From positions 11,155,001-11,219,000 of the forward strand of contig CM057235.1 in NCBI GenBank assembly GCA_029891385.1: DNA of 64,000 bases, written 5' to 3'. The notes under the pieces were generated by a model that was not told the DNA's origin, did no database searches, and was given only the letters and a program-made list of their open reading frames with translations. Made by a program: the position numbers and the translations under genes. This document shows, in pieces, positions 33,094-41,940 of the stretch; position 1 is the stretch's first letter; each line of letters opens with the position of its first letter. This DNA comes from Erythroxylum novogranatense. Lineage: Eukaryota; Streptophyta; Magnoliopsida; Malpighiales; Erythroxylaceae.

Positions 33094-33412
33094 GCCAACT
33101 TTTGAAATTTCTTTTTTGCCCCTTATGTCCTTTGGTCTTTTCATTTGTCCGGTGCCCTTTTTGTCTTTTCACCTTGCGACCTTTCACCTCCACTCAACGT
33201 CTATTCTTCTTCTCTTCCCCTTCATCTTTTCTTCTCTACCGCTCTGTTTCTGCCGTCCCAGCTCCTGCTCTCTCTATTCTCTCCGTTATTCAATAGTGCC
33301 CGCCGTTTCCGCCGTCTCCCTTCTTGCGTCTTTGATTTCTGTAAGTGTTCTATTGTCTTTCGTTTTCCTATTTTTCGTCTTCCTTGTTAGTAGCTTTGAG
33401 TTAGGTTTTTCG

Positions 33413-33600
33413 CGACGAGCAATTGCTCGCCGCGATTCGTCTGGAAATCGTCATACTGCGATTGCGACGAGCGCATTGCCGCGACGCACGTCTGAAATAC
33501 CTTTTCGTCCGCGACGTCTGCTTTTGCACATCGCGACGTCTGGTCAAGGACTTTGCCTCGTCGAGGCGTCTGCCCACAGGTCGCGACGATCGCGACGAGG
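33413..33600. repeat. CGCGACG-rich cluster 3
   Basis: A looser cluster: about nine CGCGACG/CGACGAG words (TCGCGACGAGC, GCCGCGACGCACG, TCCGCGACGTCTG, ATCGCGACGTCTGG, GTCGCGACGATCGCGACG). Spacing is irregular. Lies directly upstream of the second ORF. Confidence 0.75.
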
Positions 33601-33663
33601 TGGCTGATTTTTGCTTAACTCTCTATTGATTTTTCTATTCTGTTTCTTTTTGTGTGCAGGAAT

Positions 33664-34985
33664 ATGCCTCGAACCAAGAACGCTAGCAGGTCCGACCGAC
33701 CCTATTCCCCTTCTGATGTACTTCCCCCTTCCTCCAACTCGCTTGACGAGTTTTATTCTGACCCTTTCGTTTCCCCTCACCCCGTTGCTTCTCCGTCTTC
33801 TTTGGGAGTCTTCTCCGCTCATTCTCCTTCTCCTCAACCCTCACATTCTTCGTGCCACCACCCTTCTCCTACCCATTCCTCTTCCCTTCCGGTTGATCCG
33901 GAGTATGTTGCACTGGCCGCCAAAACTGAGGCCAGAGCCATACTCAAGGAAAAACCCTTTCCTTTAACCCCCCACACCAACCCCTTTGTCCGCCAACTGT
34001 TTCAACTCAACCTCTCAAACCTAGCCCAACCCCGCACCTCTGGGAACCTAACCTTCGTCCGCCACTACTATACCCAATCCCGTTACTTTGGCGCCTACGG
34101 CATCGAGTTCTGTGTTGTTACCATTCCCCGTGCTTTCACTGCAGTCTCCATTCGGGAGCACTATCATCTTCCTCCTACACCCCGTTGCCACTACTCGGAG
34201 CTCATCCATGAGTACCCTTGGGATGATGTCCTTCATACCCTCTATCCTGAGGGTACCGAATGGTATCAACCTAGGGGGCTCAGCGTTATATCCGTCGCGC
34301 TGACCTTCACTCCGAAGCCCGTCCGTGGCTTCATTTTATCTGTAACAACATCCTCCCCAGCTCCCACCTTGCCATGGTTCCCAAGGAGCAGGCTCTTTAT
34401 ATTTACCTGTTGATGGTCGGTAGGCCAGTCGACCTCGCTCTAGCCATCACCTCCGCCCTTCGTCAATGCCTCCTCTCCACCAACATCAATCATTCCCTCA
34501 TATTTCTCCATCTCATCACCGATATGTTCCGAGCCTATCGGGTTCTGGAACATCCGACCGATCTTACTTTTGAGCCTGATCCTCCTTTTAAATACATTCG
34601 TCTCCGCCAACCTCGTCGCCTACACACCCCACCTGACCCTTCCCCACCTTCTTCTCCTTCCCCTACCCCTGTTCCTTCTGCCCCTCTTCCCCCCGCTCCT
34701 GCTCCCTTTGTTGTTTCCCCTCCGTCCGAGGCTCCGCCTCTCGACCCTATCCGTCCACCACCTTCCCCTTCCACCCTTCCTGATCCGGTCGCCCTTATTC
34801 GTGGCGGCTTACGACACATCGAGGCGCAGATGGCAGCTGACCGCCAGTTTTACCATTCGATGTTTACACTGATTGCGGATCGCCTACAGTTGCCAATCCC
34901 TCCTGCCCACTGGGATCTTTCAGCTGGCCCTAGTACTTCTCAGGCTGCCCCTCCGGACCTGCCAGCTGATGATCCTTCGGCATAA
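33664..34985 (+). pseudogene. Gypsy second ORF (plant transposon protein-like)
   Basis: A protein of about 440 residues in two frames. The N-terminal half (MPRTKNASRSDRPYSPSDV at 33664) has a serine/proline leader, then a folded-looking region (NLTFVRHYYTQSRYFGAYGI; IREHYHLPPTPRCHYSELIH) typical of the Arabidopsis ORF-1/putative plant transposon protein family. A one-base shift in a G run near 34275 moves the reading to the frame of 34374-34985 (AMVPKEQALYIYLLMVGRPV, then a long proline-rich stretch and DRQFYHSMFTLIADRLQLPI). Athila elements carry such an ORF after pol. Function is unknown; no clear membrane anchor is visible. Confidence 0.72.
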
Positions 34986-35179
34986 TTTTGTCTTTTAGTT
35001 CTTTTCTTTTCTTGTATTTCTTTTCTTTTGTTGTCTTTTATTTCTGTATTTCGTTCATTAGTTGTTTTGTTCCTTTTGTACTTGACTTATTCCATTTAAT
35101 GATCACTCTTTCATATTTGTGAATTGTTCTTCTTATCTTTTCCTTCCTCTACATTTTCATTTAGGACAATGTGTGCTTT

Positions 35180-35192
35180 AAGTGTGGGGGAG
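35180..35192 (+). other. PPT-like motif 2
   Basis: AAGTGTGGGGGAG, about 195 bp after the second ORF stop and about 140 bp before palindrome cluster 4. Confidence 0.7.
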
Positions 35193-35316
35193 TTGTTTCC
35201 CCATTTATCCTCCATATGGCATGACTGTTGACACTATGTTTATGAATTGCTAGCTATTGGTGCATTCTGTCGATAAACTTGGTGAATTTTACATCTTTCT
35301 GTCATTCTGCATCTCT

Positions 35317-35422
35317 TCGCCGCAACGAGTGATCACACGTCGCGACGAAGCCATTCTTCCGAGTGCGTATACGTCGCAACGTCACACAAGTATACGCCGC
35401 GACGTCCGCATCGCCTCGACGC
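35317..35422. repeat. ACGTCGCGACGT palindrome cluster 4
   Basis: Five variants: TCGCCGCAACGA (35317), ACGTCGCGACGA (35337), ACGTCGCAACGT (35371), ACGCCGCGACGT (35394) and CGCCTCGACGCT (35411). Steps 20, 34, 23 and 17 bp. Confidence 0.85.
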
Positions 35423-36574
35423 TCGCTTCACTGCGCTTGTGACGTAACATGTATGCATGAATGACTTTTGCTTCATTTTTTCATTCAATCAAACATTTTC
35501 TGCACTGGATTTTTGTGGCTGTTGTCTTCAAAGTTTTTACTAGTTTCAAAATGATGCTTGAGTTTGTGAAAACACCTTCCATTCTTTTAATGATAGTTGG
35601 AATTGACAAAATTTTGGTCTTCATGTTTTCAAAACACAGTGAATGGAAGCATACTAACAAAGTGGCATTTTAAGTTTTTGAGACTTGAGATTGTTCATAG
35701 AGATAATACCCTTGTTGGAAGGATATTTGAGCCAAAATTTTCTTTTATCTTTGTGTGCATCTGCTTATTTCATTCTCCTCTAGAACTTGTTTTAATTCTT
35801 ACTTGAAGCTTAATGGACTGGATTTTTGTTAATGTGATAGAGGCGTTCCTTCCTCCACCCATTTTCCTAAACACAGTCCCTTACATATTTATCCATTGCT
35901 AGCCCTTTGAGCCCTCTTGTTATGAGCATTTGCATTCATATTTTTTTATGGTGTCATTAGTTATTTTGTTTATGTCAAAAAAAAAACAAAAAACAAAAAA
36001 AATGTGTTCCAAAAGGGAACAGAAAGTGTTTTTCAATTAAAAAAATCAATAACAATTTATGCAGTATATATTGCATAATAATAATAATAATTAAAAAAAA
36101 TGCATTCTGTTTATGCATACATTTAGTTTTAGAAAACTATTGACATCAATTCCTTGTTTAGTGCATGTGCTCATATTTTCTTTCTTTCACTTCATCCATT
36201 CATTTAGCCTACCATACATTACAACCCTAAAAGTCCTCTTGATCTTCAAAATGATAGTTCTTGTGGTGGAGAAATAGAATTGACACAAACCTATGGTAGG
36301 AGATGGATTAAGCAAACTGAGAGCAAAAATATCCCTAGACACAAGTGAGATGAGCATATACACTATATCCTGAGTGATTCTCTTTTGTTCAATCTCTTGT
36401 ACTTGAATTCTTTCAATGTTTTTTTTATTAGCACTCTTTCACTTTTCTGTGGTTGATTTCTGAAAAAATGAATTGCGTCAACTTCCTTTTATTGTTTTGA
36501 GCATGGCAGATATTTTCTTTCCCTCTTGCATTCTTTTTGACTCTTGTAAACTTTGTTCAGGAGTACAAAGATCT

Positions 36575-36589
36575 AAGTGTGGGGGAATT
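36575..36589 (+). other. Gypsy polypurine tract
   Basis: AAGTGTGGGGGAATT directly before LTR copy 2 (TGGTTAAGCC). Classical Athila/Tat-group tract. Confidence 0.85.
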
Positions 36590-38082
36590 TGGTTAAGCCA
36601 AGTTTATAATATAAATTGGCTACTTTTTCATAGCTGCTTATGCATTAGTTGACTCCTAATTGATGATTTTTTTGCTTAAATTGATTCCTCATACCGATCT
36701 CTTTTAATTCACAATTTGCCAGTAAATTGTCATGATTTGATACTAATTTTTCTATAATTTTCATGAGGACAATTGTTACTGCAAATTATTATTATTTTAT
36801 TGCAGGAGCAAAGGAATCAACACATCAGGAAGTCAACAGTCATGAGGTCAATCTGCACGTCGCGACGAATATCAATCCACACGTCGCGGCGAGCACTTCA
36901 CTTCCACACGTCGCGACGTATGATAATCCGCACGACGTGATGAGCAGGCAATTCTACACGTCGCGACGAATTTTCATTTATACGTCGCGACGTACGAGCA
37001 GATATCCGACCTTAAATGGAAAGTTTGTCTCACTGCTCTGACCTGACCCGCACCCACCATATAAAAACCTTGCTATTTTTAGGTCAAAGCAGACTTTTGA
37101 TACGGAGAGACTGGAATACGCATACTCGGACGATTACACTCTACTCCACCATCATTTCCATTTTCATCATCGTCGACCACCATCACCATCATCGCCACCG
37201 CCACCGTCGATATCAATTGCTGCCATGAGTATCGCTCCATCTTTAGCAGTCGAGAGATAGACCAAAGCTATGCGTAGCTAAGCCACATTTCCTCTTGAAG
37301 ATGTAGCAATGACTTGAGTTCACCGGAAGCTTCAAAGGGGAGTAATCATATAGTGTCTGAAGTTTAGTTATATTTGTGTAAACTCTGAGTTAGAGATTGC
37401 ATCTGTATAGCTAAATTAGCAAGGTTATAGTTTAACCGTGTGCTGAACACTATGTTGGGATTTGGACAAAGTGATTTGTAAAATTTTTTATGCTTAATAT
37501 ATGAAGTCTCATATATGTCATTGGATATTGCATTTACTCTCTTCATCTGCCTAGTTGTGTTTGATTAAGATTGTTGTGTTTTTATCCTTTTGATCGATTG
37601 CATTTACTTGTCCAATTTTCACATTAAGGTTTGTAACAAAGATTTAAATAATGGAGTTCATTAATTAAATCTTTGGACCTAAAGAGTCCTTTAGGGTTGA
37701 TCTTTCGAAACTTAGTGGATTCTATCCCCGAAAATTCATTTTTGAACTATGATAGCCTACGCACATTTTCAAGAGGATTTTATCAATTTGATTTCTATAT
37801 GATTTTTGTTAATTGCATTATTTCCAAAATTCCAAAAATATTCTTTTATACTTTTTCTTCAATTTTGATTACTTTTATCAATTTTGACCAAAATACCAAA
37901 CCCCCGTTTTATCAACTTTGATTGCAATTTTTGACATTTAGGCTAGCTTAGACCTTTTTCGCTTGGTTCCAATTAAGTGAGACGACCCGAGGATTGCAAC
38001 CTATACCGCAATCTTGGAACTTATTATATTTGACCGGTTTCCAATGATCGATCGTAAGATCGAATCGACAGAGCCGCGATCA
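36590..38082 (+). repeat. Gypsy LTR copy 2
   Basis: 1493 bp, collinear with LTR copy 1. The main difference is an extra 26 bp in the palindrome array (about 36967-36992). It contains the TATAAAAA box at 37060. It is followed by a second primer site and gag rather than flanking DNA. Confidence 0.9.
36857..36993. repeat. ACGTCGCGACGT palindrome array, LTR copy 2
   Basis: Six copies starting at 36857, 36881, 36908, about 36931 (decayed), 36958 and 36982: steps 24, 27, 23, 27 and 24 bp. Copies at 36908 and 36982 are perfect 12 bp palindromes. Confidence 0.92.
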
Positions 38083-38754
38083 AATTGGAGCCGTTGCTGG
38101 GGAACCAAAAAATTGGTTTACCGTAGGATAGCCATTGTCATTCATTTGAATTGTCGTTGATAATCGGAATCATTGTTTTTGCTTGCATTTAGCATAGTTT
38201 GATTTTCACACTTGTTCATAGTATAGGTTTCATTTCCCTTTGCACAAGCATACTCCATACTTTGATTTTGTCTCTTACTTTGCACATTTTTCACACATAC
38301 ACACTCATACATACATCATACACTCATACACTCGCATTCATCGCATTTCACTTTTATCTGATTTTGTGTGACTGTGAGAAATTTTGTTACCATTCCTTTT
38401 ATTTGTGGATTGATTTTTGTGCATGGCCAGGAGAGGTAGACTTGTTCAATTCCAACCTGAAGTTGAGAGACATTTGAGGAGACTTAGGAAAGAGAGGAAA
38501 GAACAAGAGAGAAGGAGATTAGTTGAGCGAGATAGTGAGAATATGGCTGATAATCTAAACATTTTCCCAAATCCTGATTTTCCCGTATACCAACCTAGAA
38601 ATGGGACTAATTGAGGAAATGGTGAGCATGAGAGAGTAGGAGAGAACAATGAGAACCAGCGACGTAGGACAATTAGGGAAGCAACAACTTCTGATGTGCA
38701 TTATGATCCATTTACTGCTGCTTGCCCTAATTTTGATGTTAATTTTGAGATTAA
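38083..38754 (+). pseudogene. Second gypsy leader and truncated gag
   Basis: Repeats 29551-30222 almost base for base: primer site at 38086, leader, and gag from 38423 (MARRGRLVQFQPEVERHLRR). A TGA at 38612 ends the frame (GGA in copy 1). Homology stops at 38754, after GAGATTAAAG, where CLASSY-like sequence begins. This is a breakpoint without LTR end. Confidence 0.9.
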
Positions 38755-39575
38755 AGCATGGCATTCTGAATTCTCACATTGGGAGGCATCGAAGACATCT
38801 TGCAGTGACGATGTTGTTGAGCAAAATGACTTTGTAGATGATGAAGATTGTGTTGGTAAGAAGTCAGAAAGTACTATACTGGAGGAAGTAAGCCGCGGAA
38901 AAGAGGAGGTGGATGAGAAAGAAGTGCAACAGAAATTTCGAGGTAGAATTGGAAGGGAAATTAGTTTCTGGGGTTGACTCGAATAGCTGTGGCAATGTTG
39001 GATTCCATAAGAAAGTTGATTGTGTTTGTTGTCCTCGTCAGTTTGATTGTGTGGCAAAGTGCACCAGATCCCATTTTTATACAGAGTTTGCTAAGAAGAA
39101 AGTGAAGCTCGAAACTACTAGTCACCTATTATCTTTTGAAGAGGAGGAGCATGAAATAACTAGTGACGATGGTGAAAATGTGGATGTTGACAATTCATAT
39201 AGTAGTGATGCAACATATACTCCCAAAAAAGGGATAACTAAGTCCCAAAAGGTGAATGGCATGAGTAAGCATGTAGAAGATCTATCTGGGGGCAAGCCCA
39301 CTAAGAGAAAGTGCATAAGTACCCTTACAGAGCATGAAATTTTGAAGATTCTTTCGGATTCTATACTCGACAAGGTAGAATTGCCCTTTGAAGACAAAAG
39401 TGAGCCACCCTCCAAACCAACTCTTCCATTGAAGTTCACATTTTCAAACGAAGAGTCAATCCCGCTAGAGACCTCAGAGGAGAAGAAAGAATTGCCCAAG
39501 CTCTGGGATGAAATGGCTTCTGCACTTTTTGAGAATGATGCTACTGATAATATTTTGGTAGGTTGGCTGGTATAA
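38755..39575 (+). pseudogene. CLASSY-like (SNF2, RdDM) gene fragment
   Basis: About 270 residues in two frames (break near 38935), ending at a possible GT donor (TTG|GTAGGT). The protein is acidic and charged. Its last part reads KPTLPLKFTFSNEESIPLET, then EEKKELPKLWDEMASALFEN. Plant CLASSY 3/4 proteins have a block of this form (LPLKF.FG.EE...EKSEEEKELDKLWDEM..AL) upstream of the SNF2 helicase. CLASSY proteins direct Pol IV to loci for RNA-directed DNA methylation in the nucleus. No helicase motifs are present. The call rests on this short motif from memory; another acidic plant protein is possible. Carried within Harbinger-like element 2. Confidence 0.45.
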
Positions 39576-40135
39576 CCTACCATTTGACTGATATTGATTA
39601 ACTTCTTTCTTTTTTTGAGTGGATAAATCAAGGTTTTAATTGTTACTTCTTTTCGCTCTCTGTTGCTTTTTCTATATCTGCTTGAAAATAGCTATACATT
39701 GATATTGAATATTGATTGAAGATATAGTGCTCTCGCTCTAATATACCACTATGTTTGCGAACATAATGTTTAAACTCTTGACCCCAATCGTTTCTTGTAT
39801 GTATTTTATTTTTGTATTCATCTATCTGGTTTTTATCCCTTTGTGTTGATGAACTAGTCTTAGCTTGTATTTTTAAGAAATGAGATACATCTATATTATA
39901 CTAAGTGCAAATTTTGAAGAAATGAGATACATCTATATGAAGAAGTTGGACTTAAGTGCAAATTTTGCCCATTTGTAAAATTGGAAATCAAGTTCTGTGT
40001 GCCATCTTTTGTAAGTTGCATTCTCTAGTCGTATAAATTTTAAATGGATATACATTCACCGATATAGGATAAACTGGTATTATTATATATGACCTAATTT
40101 GGACGTTATATTAGTCGTTTGCCCTAAATAAGGTT

Positions 40136-40137
<2 letters not shown>
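39576..40137. other. Intron-like spacer after CLASSY-like piece
   Basis: T-rich non-coding DNA after the possible donor, with a near-duplicate phrase (TTTTGAAGAAATGAGATACA and AAGAAATGAGATACATC around 39875 and 39910). No exon recognised. Confidence 0.4.

Positions 40138-40212
<75 letters not shown>
40138..40212. repeat. AAT microsatellite
   Basis: About 24 uninterrupted AAT units, followed by a decayed tail to about 40245. Lies 0.4-0.6 kb inside the right end of Harbinger-like element 2, like the AAT run at 12947 near the end of element 1. Confidence 0.95.
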
Positions 40213-40214
<2 letters not shown>

Positions 40215-40589
40215 TAATAATAATAATACTAATAATAATCATTAAATTATAACCATACCAATGATAATGATGATAACATAATTTTACTTAATATTCATAT
40301 TCATATTAATTTTACTATTTTGTGATTACATAAATTATAATAATTATTATTATTAGAGTTGCAAATAAATTTCAAATAAATATTTTTACACTTATAAAAT
40401 AACAGATGAATTATACCAACAACAATTACAAAATTAATATTAATTGTATCAATAATAATTGTTATCAAAAAATATAATTAATAAGATAATTCTGTTAGTA
40501 GAGTTGCAAATACAATTAATATAAATATTGACACAATTATAAAATAACCATTGAATTACATCTTTCCCATACATTATACTGCATGGGCA

Positions 40590-40785
40590 TTTTTGACATT
40601 AAACACTGTTTTTTGTTCTGTCCATTACAACCAAACACATTTCTGTCCGCAGGACGAAGACATTTTTCTCTGTCCTGTCCATCGCAATCAAACATCTCAC
40701 TGTCTTCAATTCTTGTTCTGCCCTGTCCTGTCCTGTCCTTTCTTGTCCTGTCCCTACATGTTGAAGACGCTAACCAAACAGACAG
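40590..40785. mobile_element. Right end of Harbinger-like element 2
   Basis: CTGTCC-rich terminal region (four CCTGTCC-type words in a row near 40720-40755) ending GCTAACCAAACAGACAG at 40785, then TTA. Its reverse complement aligns with 12576-12780. Confidence 0.65.
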
Positions 40786-40800
40786 TTAAAATCTTCAATC
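40786..40800 (-). pseudogene. Possible exon edge of NDUFAF7-like fragment
   Basis: On the minus strand, after an AG acceptor, this gives ATTGAAGATTTTAA, which joins at the TTA duplication to the piece at 27050-27094 and stays in frame. Supports element 2 having inserted within an open segment. Confidence 0.3.
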
Positions 40801-40879
40801 TGATTTTCTACTGACTGCTTACCTTTAATTACAGTTAACTAACAAAAGGAAGGTGAACAAGTCCAAGAAGAAAGCATAC

Positions 40880-40998
40880 TCCATCCACTTCGAACAGTAG
40901 CATCACGACATTCCACTTTAAACTTTGACAAGTGACTGCCAACTTCTCTAACAGTTTCTCTTTGTATTTCAGTTAGTGATGGACTGATTTCCACTGAG
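40880..40998 (-). pseudogene. NDUFAF7-like methyltransferase, exon 3 fragment
   Basis: After an AG acceptor (RC TTCTGCAG) the minus strand reads SVEISPSLTEIQRETVREVG and then SHLSKFKVECRDATVRSGW, ending at a possible GT donor (40879). In plant NDUFAF7/DUF185-family proteins this follows MTYI and precedes the CWVI.LEVLDNLPHD segment. The family is an S-adenosylmethionine-dependent arginine methyltransferase of mitochondria that assists complex I assembly. The next exon with the active-site segment is missing. Phase fits the exon at 41596-41609 (AT|C codon). Confidence 0.72.
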
Positions 40999-41595
40999 CT
41001 GCAGAAAAGAATCATTTCAAAACAAGATCTGTAATACAAGAATTACAAAGACAATTGCACACCAAAACAAAGATAGAAAGAGTTGCATGATTGATGAGCT
41101 AAAACCACATACTCATCAAATTAATTCTCCATCAATCAATGTACAATTTAATGTCAGAAACATCCAGCATGTTTATTTTCATGTTCACGTTGTAAACTTC
41201 GTCATATTTTATTATCCACCATCAATCATCCAACAACACATTCAATTATTTGTTTCAATAAACATTTTGATGTTTCCAGTAAGAACTCAAGATAACTCCA
41301 AATAAGCTGGAATTTCCCATCTTGAGTTATTTCCTGGTAGTACTTAAAGAAAAGAACAATTATCCAAGAATGTGCATTGTTCCAAAATTACAACACTTTG
41401 CTAGCATATGAGTTTTTGTGAACTTATGGATATGAAAGAACAGTAGGCCTAAAAGTGTCAGGACATGCACAAATATTCCATACATGATATTAATTCTAAC
41501 AATTTCAGAAAATGAGGAACTATGTGTATGCCCAACATTCAGCATAAATGGAAAACTTAATTCAAACATGAAAATGTAATTTCAAAGGCACATAC

Positions 41596-41609
41596 ATATA
41601 GGTCATACT
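41596..41609 (-). pseudogene. NDUFAF7-like exon 2, downstream remnant
   Basis: Fourteen bases, AGTATGACCTATAT, then a GT donor (GTATG). It is the continuation of the exon at 51054-51143, separated by the CACTA element; AGT is the duplicated target. Removing the element and one AGT gives VYNSMTYI in frame, matching the family. Confidence 0.72.
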
Positions 41610-41940
41610 CACTACAACAAAAAGGTACATTTGGCATCATCTAGTAGACGTCGTGGAAGCCAATCAGGCGTCGCATAAAACCTTCTACGACGTCTATTAA
41701 AACGTCACAATAGACGTCGTAGATTGTGGGGTAGGTAATAGGTTTCTGCGACGTCTGATGTAAGACGTCATAAAATGTTTATATATTCTGCGACGTTCAT
41801 AGAGACGTTAGGAAAGAGCGGTGTATTTTGCGATATTTGGAGAGAACGTCAGTGATCGTTGTGGTTTTAACGACGTTTAAAGGACGTCAAAAAAGAAGGA
41901 ATATTCTGCGACGCCTGAATTAAGAGACGTCGCGGATTGT
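41610..41940. repeat. CACTA left subterminal repeats
   Basis: A dozen or so GACGTC-based words in alternating orientation (AGACGTCGTGG, CGACGTCTATT, AGACGTCGTAG, CGACGTCTGATG, AGACGTCAT, GGACGTCAA, AGACGTCGCGG). Such arrays bind the element-encoded TNPA-like protein in the En/Spm family. Confidence 0.88.

Larger units (their letters stand above)
32447..33660 (+). other. Gypsy inter-ORF spacer with PPT-like and palindromes
   Basis: About 1.2 kb without conserved coding. It contains AAGTGTGGGGGAGA at 32750, a palindrome cluster at 32943-33093 and a second one at about 33413-33600. Frames at 32861, 33102 and 33145 are leucine/serine/arginine-rich products of CT-rich DNA and palindromes and are not taken as genes. 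Confidence 0.7.
34986..36574 (+). other. Gypsy 3' spacer
   Basis: Non-coding T-rich spacer between the second ORF and the final purine tract. Holds a second PPT-like word at 35180 and a fourth palindrome cluster at 35317-35422, then A-rich runs (35980-36100). Frames at 35257-35806 are short and unsupported. Confidence 0.65.
28082..38754 (+). mobile_element. Athila/Tat-like gypsy, partial tandem copy
   Basis: Order: LTR (28082-29550), primer site, gag, protease, spacer, second ORF, spacer, LTR (36590-38082), then a second primer site and the first part of gag again, cut at 38754. So the unit is LTR-internal-LTR-internal(truncated), as after unequal recombination or a deletion that removed a third LTR. 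No RT, RNase H or integrase is present between the LTRs, so the element is non-autonomous. The PBS word TGGAGCCGTTGCTGGGGA and purine tract AAGTGTGGGGGA are hallmarks of the Athila/Tat group. LTRs differ at roughly 2-3 percent by eye, mostly transitions at CpG. Confidence 0.85.
27095..40785. mobile_element. Harbinger-like element 2 with gene fragments
   Basis: Left end CCCTACGTTTGGTTAG (27095) and right end CTAACCAAACAGACAG (to 40785) are inverted partners, and both flanks are TTA (27092-27094, 40786-40788). Both subterminal regions are rich in GGACAG/CTGTCC words. The right end is also alike to the end at 12576. No transposase is visible, so it is non-autonomous. Cargo: ARIADNE-like exons (27508-28081), a nested Athila/Tat-like gypsy (28082-38754) and a CLASSY-like fragment (38755-39575). 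It interrupts an NDUFAF7-like fragment. TTA and TTTGGTT-type ends fit PIF/Harbinger; the terminal match is short (about 16 bp). Confidence 0.6.

Noticed and set aside
32861..33629. Hydrophobic, arginine-rich frames that look like membrane proteins
   Set aside because: Produced by CT-rich spacer and the CGCGACG palindromes; three overlapping frames are all open and none is conserved with other parts of the element.
34535..34872. Glycine-rich minus frame and leucine/proline-rich alternative frame
   Set aside because: Shadows of the proline-rich tail of the gypsy second ORF.
28349..36993. CRISPR-like repeat-spacer appearance of the palindrome arrays
   Set aside because: Superficial only. Repeats are 12 bp, copies are few, the DNA is a plant retrotransposon LTR, and there are no cas-like genes.
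27095..40785. hAT-type origin of the inverted-end element
   Set aside because: The flanking duplication is 3 bp TTA rather than 8 bp, and terminal words fit PIF/Harbinger better.
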